From an uncultured Pelagibacteraceae bacterium (GTDB lineage: Bacteria > Pseudomonadota > Alphaproteobacteria > Pelagibacterales > Pelagibacteraceae): a DNA stretch of 64,000 bases. The notes beneath the pieces are model-generated. The model worked only from the letters and a program-made list of their open reading frames with translations. It searched no databases and was not told the DNA's origin. Below are positions 22,901 to 31,526 of this stretch, piece after piece. Both the position numbers and the translations under genes were made by a program. The stretch is from the NCBI GenBank assembly GCA_902632545.1, contig CACPCX010000001.1, positions 59,629-123,628 on the forward strand. The letters run 5' to 3'. The stretch's first letter is position 1; every line of letters starts with the position of its first letter.

Positions 22901-23394
22901 TTTCTACAGAAAAAATTAAAAACTCTAATATTGCTGCAACATTATTGAAACTACAGGAGAGAAAAACTGCAAAAGGAAATTCTTATGCTGTATTAAAACT
23001 AACTGATTTATCAAGTGTATTTGAGCTATTTATTTTCTCGGATATTTTAGAATTAAATAGAGAAATTTTGAAAGAGGGAAGTTCTCTTATTTTAACATTA
23101 TCTAAAAATGTTTCTAATGACGAAAATCGCCTTACTAGAATTAATGTCCAAAAAATAGCATCACTTAAAGATTTATTTAATAGCCCAATAGATGAGATTT
23201 CATTTGAACTAAATTCTGAAGAACAAGTCGAAAAAATACAAAAAATTTTGAAAGATGAAGGTACAACTGTTGTAAATATTAATTTAGTTACTGAAGACAA
23301 TATCCTTAAATTTAGATTGAAAAATTCTCGAAAATTAGACAGAAAATCTATAAATCTCTTAAGAAATCAAGAAATTCAGGCACTAATTAACTAA
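19978..23394 (+). CDS. dnaE: DNA polymerase III subunit alpha
   Basis: DnaE is the replicative polymerase catalytic subunit. An N-terminal PHP domain (LKIHTQYSICEGAAKIDDLQ) is followed by the polymerase core with the catalytic acidic motif MPDFDIDFCEEKRDQVFEYLT, GPGRGSGAGSLVAWCL, and NKSHAAAYAIISYQTSFLKTYYPKEF, then an OB-fold region and a C-terminal domain. Its 1138 residues are typical. It overlaps lolD by 8 bases and ends the first uninterrupted gene run; no clear intrinsic terminator follows. Confidence 0.97.
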   Translation: MPESQSQNFNHLKIHTQYSICEGAAKIDDLQNYSKNNKLKSLGLCDTANLCGALEFAEKISKSNTQPIIGTQINFKSGDTTGLLPLFALNEVGYKNIINLSSASYLKNDKLSEPHVEFKDLLLNSEGVSIFSGTVFGLFGKLFDKGKFAEINNLYNQIKKSFGDRFYIEIQRHNDLNEVGFEKFNLKKSSELKIPIIATNEVFYISKDMHEAHDALICIGYKTYVNEKNRLKFSDQHYLKSNSEMLELFADLPEALENNYNFPYRCNFRPIFSNPILPNISSDKDGNANEILKKDSLEGLKIKFNTVFEVKNEELEKNSTYLEYKQRLNHELSIIIEMKYSSYFLIVSDYIKWAKNNDIPVGPGRGSGAGSLVAWCLSITDVDPIKFNLIFERFLNPDRISMPDFDIDFCEEKRDQVFEYLTTKYKDSVAHIITFGKLKARMVIRDVGRVLGLAYGFVDAISKMIPFDPSRPQNLTQCIAGEPRLQKLINEDPRVKKLINLSLKLEGLNRNVATHAAGVVIADKKLTEIVPLYKDASADLLLPSTQFDMYSAENAGLVKFDFLGLKTLTVINNTQKLIKNTIKDFDIEKINYEDQKVFDLLSSGKTVGLFQIESSGMREALIQMKPNHIEDIIALVALYRPGPMSNISTYNDCKHGKQKPDYLHPLLEDILKPTYGVIIYQEQVMQIAQKLSGFTAGQADLLRRAMGKKKRAELDKQKQGFIAGAVKNGIAKDVAAGIFLKIEPFAEYGFNKSHAAAYAIISYQTSFLKTYYPKEFIAASMTMDISNQNKLSEFYEELKRLNVEVVRPDINECFADFRTNDDKFYYALGGIKAVGYEAISNIVKERILNGKFKSLHDFITRVNPKDINKLQLEGLVKAGAFDNLNKNRQALHASIPGMIIKNKNIFDNKSANQIDLFTEDESVQDDIVIKTDDWKFEERLSKEFEAVGFFISDHPLNQFLEIFDDYKIKDYSSFISTEKIKNSNIAATLLKLQERKTAKGNSYAVLKLTDLSSVFELFIFSDILELNREILKEGSSLILTLSKNVSNDENRLTRINVQKIASLKDLFNSPIDEISFELNSEEQVEKIQKILKDEGTTVVNINLVTEDNILKFRLKNSRKLDRKSINLLRNQEIQALIN

Positions 23395-23403
23395 ATAATT
23401 GCT

Positions 23404-23432
23404 TGTTAAATATAGTAAATATTTGTAAATAC
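23404..23432 (+). promoter_or_regulatory. possible promoter for rpsB
   Basis: In the 130-base gap between dnaE and rpsB there is TTGTTA (23404-23409), a 17-base spacer and TAAATA (23427-23432). This would start a leader of about 85 bases. In DNA this AT-rich such matches arise easily, so support is weak and rests mostly on the need for a promoter after dnaE. Confidence 0.3.
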
Positions 23433-23455
23433 TCCATAAATTTAATTAATACGCA

Positions 23456-23517
23456 CACAGTTATTGGTTTTATACCTCCGGTCCTTAATTGGAAATTACT
23501 GTGGTGGCTTAACCGGG
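23456..23517 (+). promoter_or_regulatory. rpsB leader RNA with pseudoknot-like pairing
   Basis: CACAGT (23456-23461) can pair with ACTGTG (23498-23503). CCGGT (23478-23482), in the loop of that stem, can pair with ACCGG (23512-23516) just downstream; a U-G pair extends it by one. Together they form an H-type pseudoknot whose 3' strand covers the purine-rich CGGGA ahead of the ATG at 23525. The block is visibly more GC-rich than its surroundings. Known biology: ribosomal protein S2 autoregulates rpsB-tsf through the mRNA leader in other bacteria. That this structure does so here is inference. Confidence 0.6.
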
Positions 23518-23524
23518 AATAAAT

Positions 23525-24331
23525 ATGAAAATACCTAATATAACTATACAACAACTTTTAGAAGCAGGAGTTCATCTTGGACATAAGACTTTAAGATGGA
23601 ACCCAAAAATGAAAAAATACATTTTTGGAAAAAGAGACTCAATTCACATTATAGATTTAACCCAAACGCTTGAACTGACAAAAGTAGCTTTAGAAAAAAT
23701 TTATAACACTATAGCTAATAATGGAAAAATTTTATTTGTATCTACAAAAAAACAAGCTTCCGAAGCCATTGCAGAAGTAGCTAAGGATACAGATCAATAT
23801 TTTGTAAATTATAGATGGCTAGGAGGTATGTTAACCAATTGGGGAACAATATCTAATTCTATAAAAAAATTAAAAAAATTAGAAACTGATTTAGTAGCTG
23901 AAAACAGAGGTTTTACTAAAAAAGAACTTTTAAAAATGAGTGTTAAAAAAGACAAACTACAAAGATCATTAGGTGGAATTGCTGATATGAAAAAAGTTCC
24001 AGATTTAGTGTTTGTTATTGATACAAACTATGAGTCTTTAGCTATTGCTGAATCTTCTAAATTAGGAATACCAATTATTGCTATTTTAGATAGTAATTCA
24101 AATCCTGACAATATTGATTATCCAATTCCAGGTAATGATGATGCAAGAAGAGCTATAGATCTTTATTGCAATCTAATTAAAGAAACTATAAATAGCGCTA
24201 AAAATTCCAAACCATTATCTGAGTCAAAAAAAAATCAAGTTAATGAAAAAGATTCAAAAACAATTCAGGAATTGGATAGAGAAAAATTAGAGAAAAAATT
24301 TTCAAAAGAAGATAAGGGGAAATTAAATTAA
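23525..24331 (+). CDS. rpsB: 30S ribosomal protein S2
   Basis: S2 is a small-subunit ribosomal protein. The start [30 protein letters not shown] and [30 protein letters not shown], and [23 protein letters not shown] are diagnostic. At 268 residues it carries a charged, Lys/Glu/Asp-rich C-terminal tail of about 35 residues beyond the core. The stop and the tsf start share one base. A structured leader precedes it. Confidence 0.98.
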   Translation: MKIPNITIQQLLEAGVHLGHKTLRWNPKMKKYIFGKRDSIHIIDLTQTLELTKVALEKIYNTIANNGKILFVSTKKQASEAIAEVAKDTDQYFVNYRWLGGMLTNWGTISNSIKKLKKLETDLVAENRGFTKKELLKMSVKKDKLQRSLGGIADMKKVPDLVFVIDTNYESLAIAESSKLGIPIIAILDSNSNPDNIDYPIPGNDDARRAIDLYCNLIKETINSAKNSKPLSESKKNQVNEKDSKTIQELDREKLEKKFSKEDKGKLN

Positions 24332-25182
24332 TGAGTGACATTGAAAAAGTAAAAAAACTAAGAGAATCAACTGGTGCTGGATTTAAAGATTGTAATTTAG
24401 CTATTAAAGAATCTAGTGGAGATTTAGACAAAGCAATTGAAATTTTAAGAGTAAAAGGAATTTCAAAAGCATCAAAAAAAATGTCTAGAGATGCAAAAGA
24501 GGGAGTTGTTGTTGTTAGTGCAGATCAATCAAAGACTTCAGTAATAGAAGTAAATTGTGAAACAGATTTTGTTGCTAAAAACGAGGATTTCATTACTTTT
24601 GTTAAAGAGTTAAGTGAGCTTAATAACGAAAAGAATTCAAATATTGAAGAATTAAAATCAACCAAAATGAAAAATGGTCAGACAGTTAATGATAATTTGG
24701 TAGCAATAATTGCAAAAATAGGTGAGAAAATTACAATTGGTAAAGCTAAAACAATACAAAATTCAACTGGTATAAATAATCATTACCTACATTCAGTTGT
24801 AAAAGATAATGTTGCAAAATTAGCTGTTATGGTTTCATTGGATACAAAAGATAGCTCAGAATCTGTCAAAACATTTAGTAAACAATTATCAATGCACATT
24901 GCAGCATCCAATCCGTTAGCTTTAGAATCTAGTTCTATTGATCAAGCAATAATTGATAAAGAACAAGAATTAGTCACTGAAGAATTGAAAAATTCAGGCA
25001 AACCAGAAGATATTGCTAAAAAAATTAGTCTAGGTAAAATGAATAAGTTTAAGGAAGAAAATTCTCTTCTAACACAAGCCTGGGTAATGGAACCAAAGAA
25101 AAAGGTAAAAGATGTCTTAAAAGAACTTTCTGTAGCAGATTTAAAAATTAAAGAATTTTACAGAATAAAGATTGGAGAATAA
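24331..25182 (+). CDS. tsf: elongation factor Ts
   Basis: EF-Ts recharges EF-Tu with GTP. The protein starts [37 protein letters not shown] (the UBA-like domain with TGAG) and has [17 protein letters not shown] in the dimerisation core. The 283-residue length is ordinary. It follows rpsB with a TAATG junction. frr begins directly after its stop, so no pyrH lies between them, unlike the common rpsB-tsf-pyrH-frr order. Confidence 0.98.
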   Translation: MSDIEKVKKLRESTGAGFKDCNLAIKESSGDLDKAIEILRVKGISKASKKMSRDAKEGVVVVSADQSKTSVIEVNCETDFVAKNEDFITFVKELSELNNEKNSNIEELKSTKMKNGQTVNDNLVAIIAKIGEKITIGKAKTIQNSTGINNHYLHSVVKDNVAKLAVMVSLDTKDSSESVKTFSKQLSMHIAASNPLALESSSIDQAIIDKEQELVTEELKNSGKPEDIAKKISLGKMNKFKEENSLLTQAWVMEPKKKVKDVLKELSVADLKIKEFYRIKIGE

Positions 25183-25734
25183 ATGTTTGATGAAAAATCA
25201 TACAGCCTTAAAATGGATAAAGCCATTGAGGTTTTCTCGAAAGAATTATCTTCACTAAGAACTGGTAGAGCAAATGCTTCAATGCTTGATTTAATAAAAG
25301 TTGATGTTTATGGACAGCAAATGCCAATCAATCAAGTTGGAAGCATAACAACCCCCGAACCTAGAATGATAAATATTCAAGTATGGGATGCTAACAATGT
25401 ATCTCTACTTGATGCTGCAATTAAAAAATCAGATTTAGGATTGAACCCTCAAATAGATGGACAATTAATTAGATTACCAGTTCCAGAGCTGAATGAGGAA
25501 AGAAGAATGGAATTAAAAAAATTAATAAAATCTATTGGAGAAAAATGTAAAGTATCTATTAGAAATATTCGAAGAGAAGCAAATGAGGATCTAAAAAAAT
25601 TATTGAAAGATAAAGAAATCGGTGAGGATGACGAAAAAAATTATGAAAAAAAAGTTCAAACTATTACAGACAATCATATTAAGTCAGTTGATGACAAGGT
25701 ATCTTCAAAAGAAAAAGAAATAATGACAATATGA
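25183..25734 (+). CDS. frr: ribosome recycling factor
   Basis: RRF splits the post-termination ribosome together with EF-G. The sequence ELSSLRTGRANASMLDLIKVDVYGQQMPINQVGSI, the middle INIQVWDANN and the C-terminal helix VSIRNIRREANEDLKKLLKDKEIGEDD are conserved. It has 183 residues, the normal length. Its ATG directly follows the tsf stop, and its stop overlaps uppS by 4 bases. Confidence 0.98.
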   Translation: MFDEKSYSLKMDKAIEVFSKELSSLRTGRANASMLDLIKVDVYGQQMPINQVGSITTPEPRMINIQVWDANNVSLLDAAIKKSDLGLNPQIDGQLIRLPVPELNEERRMELKKLIKSIGEKCKVSIRNIRREANEDLKKLLKDKEIGEDDEKNYEKKVQTITDNHIKSVDDKVSSKEKEIMTI

Positions 25735-26405
25735 ACCCTTTAAGACATGTAGCCATTATCATGGATGGTAATGGGAGGTGGGGTTTGAAGTATAAAAAAT
25801 CAAGAAAAGCAGGACATAAAGCTGGTCTCAAAACTGTTGAAAAAATAATAAAGGAGTCCTTAAAAAACAAAATCAAATATTTGACTTTATATGCTTTTTC
25901 AACTGAAAACTGGAAGAGACCTAAAAATGAAGTTAATTATTTATTTGATTTACTAGAAAATTTCCTAAGAAATAGAATTGAGGATCTTAATAAACAAAAA
26001 ATTAAATTAAAAATAATAGGAATTAAAAGTTTTTCAAAAAAATTAAATAATCTTTTAAATTATTCAGAAAAAAAAACATCAAAAAATTCAACACTACAAA
26101 TTAATTTAGCTCTAAATTATGGTTCAAAAAAGGAGTTAATTAATGCATTTAAATCAATTACAAAAGCAAGAGTATCTGTTAACGAAAAAAATTTTACTAA
26201 TTATTTGCAAACTAAAAATATACCTGACCCAGATATATTAATAAGAACAGGTAACACAAGAAGATTAAGTAACTTTTTACTATGGCAGCTAGCTTACTCC
26301 GAAATTTTTTTTGAAAAAAAGTTATGGCCTGCATTTAATGAAAAAGATTATAATAAAATCATTAAAAAATTTAAAAAAATAAAAAGAAATTTTGGAAATA
26401 TTTAA
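25731..26405 (+). CDS. uppS: undecaprenyl diphosphate synthase (isoprenyl transferase)
   Basis: This cis-prenyltransferase makes the C55 lipid carrier for cell-envelope polymers. Visible motifs are HVAIIMDGNGRWG (catalytic Asp), LYAFSTENWKRP, LALNYGSKKELINA, and the C-terminal DILIRTGNTRRLSNFLLWQLAYSEIFFEKKLWPAF. Its 224 residues are close to normal. It overlaps frr by 4 bases and cdsA by 1. Confidence 0.96.
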   Translation: MNPLRHVAIIMDGNGRWGLKYKKSRKAGHKAGLKTVEKIIKESLKNKIKYLTLYAFSTENWKRPKNEVNYLFDLLENFLRNRIEDLNKQKIKLKIIGIKSFSKKLNNLLNYSEKKTSKNSTLQINLALNYGSKKELINAFKSITKARVSVNEKNFTNYLQTKNIPDPDILIRTGNTRRLSNFLLWQLAYSEIFFEKKLWPAFNEKDYNKIIKKFKKIKRNFGNI

Positions 26406-27073
26406 TGAATAAAAATCTTTTAAACAGAATTTTAACATCAATTATTTTGTTAGTAATTTTTTTATTTTGCTTATTTACGCAAAAAATATTATGGACTTTT
26501 TTGCTTATAACAGCTGCAATATTGTCATTTTTAGAGTTTAATAATTTGGTTAAAAAAAAATTTAAAAATAATCAAAATAATATTTTATCATTTAATATTT
26601 TTTCATTTATTTATTTGAGTCTATTTGTGTTTGTGGGTTATGAACTCTATAGCTCACCGCCATTAGATTTGCTATTTATTTTATTAATCTGTATATTTTC
26701 TGATACTGGTGGATATATTATTGGTAATTTAGTTGGGGGAAGAAAACTTACATCTATCAGTCCAAAAAAAACAGTATCAGGATCGATAGGTTCATTTTTA
26801 TTCTCAATTGTTCCTGTTTTTGTGTATTCATCAATTTATAATCAAACTGAAAACTTAATATTTTATTCAGAAAACCTAAGTTTATTAATTGCGACATGTT
26901 TATTTCTGTCGTTGATTTGCCAACTTGGAGACTTATTTATCTCTTATTATAAAAGACAAGCCAATGTAAAAGATACTGGCTCATTGTTACCAGGTCATGG
27001 AGGTTTGCTTGATAGAATTGACGGTATAATATTTGTTCTTCCTGCCGCTTTTATTATTGATAAACTATTTTAG
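26405..27073 (+). CDS. cdsA: phosphatidate cytidylyltransferase
   Basis: CdsA makes CDP-diacylglycerol from phosphatidate and CTP, the precursor of phospholipids. It is a polytopic membrane protein with the conserved SDTGGYIIGNLVGGRKLTSISPKKTVSGSIGS and the C-terminal signature KRQANVKDTGSLLPGHGGLLDRIDGI. At 222 residues it is somewhat shorter than the roughly 270-residue E. coli form, mainly through fewer N-terminal helices. Confidence 0.95.
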   Translation: MNKNLLNRILTSIILLVIFLFCLFTQKILWTFLLITAAILSFLEFNNLVKKKFKNNQNNILSFNIFSFIYLSLFVFVGYELYSSPPLDLLFILLICIFSDTGGYIIGNLVGGRKLTSISPKKTVSGSIGSFLFSIVPVFVYSSIYNQTENLIFYSENLSLLIATCLFLSLICQLGDLFISYYKRQANVKDTGSLLPGHGGLLDRIDGIIFVLPAAFIIDKLF

Positions 27074-27079
27074 CATATA

Positions 27080-28246
27080 ATGAAAAAAAAAATTATTATT
27101 TTAGGTTCAACAGGTTCAATTGGAATTAAAACTTTTAATATATTCAAACAAGATAAAAAAAATTTTCAAGTAATATTGCTTTCAACAAATTCAAATTTAA
27201 AAAAAATTATTAATCAAGCCAAAGAACTAAATGTAAAAAATATAATTGTTAATAATAAAAAAGTTTTTAACATAGCCAAAAAAAATAAAAATTTAAAAGC
27301 AATAAATATTTATAATAATTTTGATGAAATTAAAAAAATTATAAAAACAAGAAATATTTATTATTCTATGATATCTGTTACAGGATTAGACGGTTTAAAA
27401 CCAACAATATTGCTTTCAAGATTTTCTAAAAATTTAGCAATCGCTAACAAAGAGTCATTAATATGTGGATGGGGTTTAATTAATAAAAGCTTAAAAAAAT
27501 ATAAAACAAATTTTGTACCAATAGACTCTGAGCATTTCTCCATTTATACTTTATTAAAAAACAATAGGTTAGAAGATATAGAAAAAATTTATATTACAGC
27601 TTCAGGTGGGCCTTTTTTAAATTATCCAAAAAGTAAATTTAAATTAATCAAACCAAAAAAAGCTTTAAATCACCCTAATTGGAAAATGGGAAAAAAAATA
27701 ACAATAGATTCTGCTACATTGATGAACAAACTGTTTGAGGTTATTGAGGCAAAAAATATTTTTAATATACCATATAATAAAATCTCAATACTTACACATC
27801 CTGCTTCATACGTGCATTCAATTGTTAAATTTAAAAACGGTATAACCAAAATATTAATCCATGATCCTGATATGAAAATTCCAATAATAAACTCAATTTA
27901 TCAAAATAAATTAAAAGTTGTTAAAACGAAAAATTTAGATATGAAACTTTTAAATAATCTTGATTTAAAGGAGGTTGATTTAAATAAATTTCCTTCAATA
28001 AAACTGTTAAAAAAAATGCCAAAATATAATTCACTTTATGAAACTGTTTTAATAACTATTAATGATTTTTTAGTTTATAAATTTCTAGAAAATAAAATTA
28101 CTTTCAGTAAATTATTGAAACTTATTAATAAAATCCCCTGCTTAAAAGAATTTTCTAAATACAAAAAAATGAAACCTAGAAGTATTGAAGATATTTACAA
28201 ATTAAGAGATTATGTAAGTTTAAAATTATCTAAATTAGGTATATAA
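27080..28246 (+). CDS. dxr: 1-deoxy-D-xylulose-5-phosphate reductoisomerase
   Basis: Dxr performs the committed step of the MEP isoprenoid pathway, using NADPH. The N-terminal nucleotide motif ILGSTGSIGIKTF, the segment LAIANKESLICGWGLI, PIDSEHFSIY (metal-binding), ITASGGPFLNYP and HPNWKMGKKITIDSATLMNKLFEVIEA are all present. The 388-residue length is normal. It precedes bamA by 7 bases, where most relatives have rseP between the two. Confidence 0.97.
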   Translation: MKKKIIILGSTGSIGIKTFNIFKQDKKNFQVILLSTNSNLKKIINQAKELNVKNIIVNNKKVFNIAKKNKNLKAINIYNNFDEIKKIIKTRNIYYSMISVTGLDGLKPTILLSRFSKNLAIANKESLICGWGLINKSLKKYKTNFVPIDSEHFSIYTLLKNNRLEDIEKIYITASGGPFLNYPKSKFKLIKPKKALNHPNWKMGKKITIDSATLMNKLFEVIEAKNIFNIPYNKISILTHPASYVHSIVKFKNGITKILIHDPDMKIPIINSIYQNKLKVVKTKNLDMKLLNNLDLKEVDLNKFPSIKLLKKMPKYNSLYETVLITINDFLVYKFLENKITFSKLLKLINKIPCLKEFSKYKKMKPRSIEDIYKLRDYVSLKLSKLGI

Positions 28247-28253
28247 GCATCTC

Positions 28254-30506
28254 ATGAAAAAAATTTTTCTCAATTTTTTTTTAATACTGATTTTTTCAAC
28301 AAATTTAAGTTTTTCTAATGAAATTAATGAAATAAAAATAATTGGTAATAAAAGAATTTCAAACGAAACAATTATAGTTTTAGGAGATATTAAGCCTAAA
28401 CAAAATTTTACAAATAAGAATTTAAATAACACGTTAAGAAAACTTTATGAGACAAATTTTTTTTCTGATATAAATATAACTTTAGAAAATAAAATTTTAA
28501 AAATTGAATTAATTGAAAATCCAATTATTGAAAAAATCAATATTATTGGAATTAAAAAAAAATCTCTTGTCGAAGCTCTTAAAGCCACAATGTCTTTAAA
28601 AGATCGTATGTCATATACGGAATTTCAATTTAACAAAGATATTAATAAAATTAAAAATATTCTAACTACAAGTGGTTATTATTTTTCAAGCATAAAAGTT
28701 ACAAAAGAGGATAATATCGAATTTAATTCTATAATATTAAATTTAGACATAGAGCTTGGTAAAAAAGCAAAGATTAAAGATATTATATTTATAGGTGACA
28801 AAAAATTTAAAGATAAGAGATTATTAGAATTAATCGCATCTGAAGAATATAAGTTTTGGAAATTTATTACTAATAAAGTTTATTTAAATAAATCATTAGT
28901 AGATTTAGATACTAGATTGTTACAAAATTATTATAAAAATAATGGATACTATAATGTTAAAATTTTAAGCTCTTTTGCTGAACTAGATGGCACAGAAGGA
29001 TCATTTAAACTTACTTTTAATATTGATGCAGGAAAAAAATATTATTTTAATGAATTAAATTTAGAATTACCTGATGATTATAATAAAAGTGATTTTGAGA
29101 GTATAGATAAATTATTTAAATCTTTATCTAATAAAGAATATTCTTTAGATAATCTAAATATAATTTTAAATGAAATTGATCAAATTGCCTCTTTACAATT
29201 ATATGATTTTATAAAAATTGATGTAAAGGAAAATATAGTTGATAAAAATAAAATAAATTTTAATTTTTATGTTGAAGACTCTGAAAAATTTTATGTTGAA
29301 AAGATTAACATTTTGGGAAATTTTAATACCTTAGAAGAAGTTATTAGAAACAAATTTATTGTAGATGAGGGTGATCCTTTTAATGAAATTTTATATAATA
29401 AATCAGTAAATGAAATTAGATCATTAGGAATTTTTAAAAAAGTAGATACTGAAATAATCGATGGATCGACATCAAATACAAAAATAATAAATTTATCAGT
29501 TGAAGAACAGCCTACTGGCGAGATATCATTGGGTGCTGGTATAGGTACTACCGGTGGCGTTGTTGGAGGTTCATTAAAGGAAAAAAATTTTATGGGCTCC
29601 GGTGTGACATTGGATACAAATTTTCAAATATCTGATGATGGGGTAAAAGGCTCAATAACTTACGCAAAACCAAATTTTAATTACACAGATAACACACTAT
29701 TTACATCAATTAAATCTACTAACCAAGATAATCTTTCTAGCTCTGGTTATAAAATTACAACTGCAGGATTTTCACTTGGTACAAAATTCGAACAATTCGA
29801 AAATTTATTCTTTAGTCCAGAAATAGATTTTACTCAGGAAGATTTAACAACTAATTCTTCAGCATCAAATTCATTTAAAAAACAAGAAGGCTCATATAGT
29901 GATTTTTATTTCAATTATTCTTTATTTTACGATACAAGAGACAATTCCTTCAATCCTAACAGAGGAAACGTATTTATATTTAATCAAGAGTTACCATTAA
30001 TTTCATCAGACAATGAAATAAGAAATACATTAAGATTTACTAAATATAAATCACTTAATGACACAAAAGATATGGTAGGTAAGGCTAGTTTTTATTTGAG
30101 CGCTATTAATTCAATTGATGGATCAGATGTAAGAATTTCAAAAAGAACTAAAATACCATTCAATAGACTTAGAGGTTTTGAAAAAGGAAAAGTAGGACCA
30201 ATTGATGGTGGCGATTATGTTGGAGGAAATTATGCAGCTGCAATAAATTTGTCAACTAATTTGCCAGGTATATTATCTTCTTTTGAAAATTTAGATTTTT
30301 CCTATTTTATTGATGCTGGTAATGTATGGGGTGTTGATTATGATAGTTCAATAGATGACTCAAGTAAGATTAGAAGTTCAACAGGTATTGCTGTAGATTT
30401 TTTAACACCAATTGGTCCTTTAAGTTTTTCTTGGAGTTTACCAATCACAAAACACTCATCAGATAAAACAGAAACTTTTAGATTTAATTTAGGTACAACT
30501 TTCTAA
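28254..30506 (+). CDS. bamA: outer membrane protein assembly factor BamA
   Basis: BamA inserts beta-barrel proteins into the outer membrane. A signal peptide (MKKIFLNFFLILIFSTNLSFS) is followed by tandem POTRA-like repeats covering roughly residues 22-420 and a C-terminal beta-barrel. Barrel signatures include FRFNLGTTF at the very end with a terminal Phe, and RLRGFEKGKVGP matching the conserved VRGF/RGF loop of the Omp85 family. Its 750 residues are typical. The stop overlaps the skp start by 1 base. Confidence 0.96.
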   Translation: MKKIFLNFFLILIFSTNLSFSNEINEIKIIGNKRISNETIIVLGDIKPKQNFTNKNLNNTLRKLYETNFFSDINITLENKILKIELIENPIIEKINIIGIKKKSLVEALKATMSLKDRMSYTEFQFNKDINKIKNILTTSGYYFSSIKVTKEDNIEFNSIILNLDIELGKKAKIKDIIFIGDKKFKDKRLLELIASEEYKFWKFITNKVYLNKSLVDLDTRLLQNYYKNNGYYNVKILSSFAELDGTEGSFKLTFNIDAGKKYYFNELNLELPDDYNKSDFESIDKLFKSLSNKEYSLDNLNIILNEIDQIASLQLYDFIKIDVKENIVDKNKINFNFYVEDSEKFYVEKINILGNFNTLEEVIRNKFIVDEGDPFNEILYNKSVNEIRSLGIFKKVDTEIIDGSTSNTKIINLSVEEQPTGEISLGAGIGTTGGVVGGSLKEKNFMGSGVTLDTNFQISDDGVKGSITYAKPNFNYTDNTLFTSIKSTNQDNLSSSGYKITTAGFSLGTKFEQFENLFFSPEIDFTQEDLTTNSSASNSFKKQEGSYSDFYFNYSLFYDTRDNSFNPNRGNVFIFNQELPLISSDNEIRNTLRFTKYKSLNDTKDMVGKASFYLSAINSIDGSDVRISKRTKIPFNRLRGFEKGKVGPIDGGDYVGGNYAAAINLSTNLPGILSSFENLDFSYFIDAGNVWGVDYDSSIDDSSKIRSSTGIAVDFLTPIGPLSFSWSLPITKHSSDKTETFRFNLGTTF

Positions 30507-31027
30507 TGTTTAGAAAACTACTATTTATAATATCTTTTTTTTTATTAGTTACTAATAATTCACTAGCCCAAGAAAAAGTTGTATTCATAGATATAAATTT
30601 TATTTTTAAAAATTCAAATGTTGGTAAAGAATTAAACGAACAAATTAGAAAAAAAGATAATCAAATAAATTTAGAAATAAATAAATTTAAAAATGATATT
30701 GAAGTTAAAAAAAATGAAATAATATCACAAAAAAACGTAATTTCAGTTGAGGAATATAATAAAAAAATTGAAAATTTAGAGACTAAAATTAAAGAAATGA
30801 ATAAATTAATTGCAAAAAAAAAGAATGAATTTGATAAATTTAAAATTAAAGTTGAAGCAAGTTTTTCAAAAGAACTAAATTCAATTATAGAAATATATTC
30901 AACTGAAAATTCAATTGATATGATTTTTGATAAATCAAATTTATTAATGGCGCGAAAAGACTTAAATATAACGAAGAAAATTATTAATTTATTTAATGAG
31001 AATGTTAAAGAAATAAATATAAAGTAG
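30506..31027 (+). CDS. skp: periplasmic chaperone Skp/OmpH family protein
   Basis: Skp-type chaperones hold unfolded outer-membrane proteins in the periplasm. The 173-residue protein has a signal peptide ending NNSLAQ and then KVVFIDINFIFKNSNVGKELNEQI, followed by a long Lys/Glu-rich coiled-coil arm (about residues 50-120) and a conserved C-terminal strand. The position directly after bamA is the classical one. Assignment rests on fold pattern and context, since the family has little strict sequence conservation. Confidence 0.88.
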   Translation: MFRKLLFIISFFLLVTNNSLAQEKVVFIDINFIFKNSNVGKELNEQIRKKDNQINLEINKFKNDIEVKKNEIISQKNVISVEEYNKKIENLETKIKEMNKLIAKKKNEFDKFKIKVEASFSKELNSIIEIYSTENSIDMIFDKSNLLMARKDLNITKKIINLFNENVKEINIK

Positions 31028-31029
31028 TA

Positions 31030-31473
31030 ATGAATTTAAAAAAATCTCAAATTATTGATCTGTTGCCTCATAGAGAACCCATGCTATTAATAGATGAGTT
31101 AATAAATATAAAGAAACTACATTCTGCAACTGCTATTGTTAATGTAAGAAAAGATAGTTTTTATGTTCAGGGTCACTTCCCAGACCAACCAGTTATGCCA
31201 GGAGTTTTAATTGTAGAGGCTTTTGGTCAAGCTGCTGCTGCATTAACTGCTTCAGGTATAGATAAAAAAGAATATGAAAATAAACTAGTTTTTTTAATGA
31301 GTGTAGAAAAAGCTAGATTTAGGAATCCAGTAATTCCTAATTGCAAATTGGAGCTTAATATAGAAGCGATTAGATCTCATGGCAGAGTGTGGAAATATAA
31401 AGGTGAGGCATTTGTTGAAGGAAAAAAAATGGCTGATGCACAGTGGTCAGCGACAATAGTTGATCGAAAATAA
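31030..31473 (+). CDS. fabZ: 3-hydroxyacyl-[acyl-carrier-protein] dehydratase FabZ
   Basis: FabZ dehydrates 3-hydroxyacyl-ACP in fatty acid synthesis and competes with lipid A synthesis for its substrate. The sequence has LLPHREPMLLIDEL, the active-site segment GHFPDQPVMPGVLIVEAFGQAAA (catalytic His and Glu present) and KARFRNPVIPNCKLELN. The 147-residue length is normal. It precedes lpxD here, whereas the familiar order is lpxD-fabZ-lpxA. Confidence 0.96.
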   Translation: MNLKKSQIIDLLPHREPMLLIDELINIKKLHSATAIVNVRKDSFYVQGHFPDQPVMPGVLIVEAFGQAAAALTASGIDKKEYENKLVFLMSVEKARFRNPVIPNCKLELNIEAIRSHGRVWKYKGEAFVEGKKMADAQWSATIVDRK

Positions 31474-31526
31474 TTAGTAATATTTATTGATAAGTATTTA
31501 TTAATTGTTTTGATAAAAAACAACTA

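Noticed and set aside
22983-23300. 105-residue minus-strand ORF inside dnaE
   Set aside because: Shadow of the dnaE C-terminal coding region with no motif of its own.
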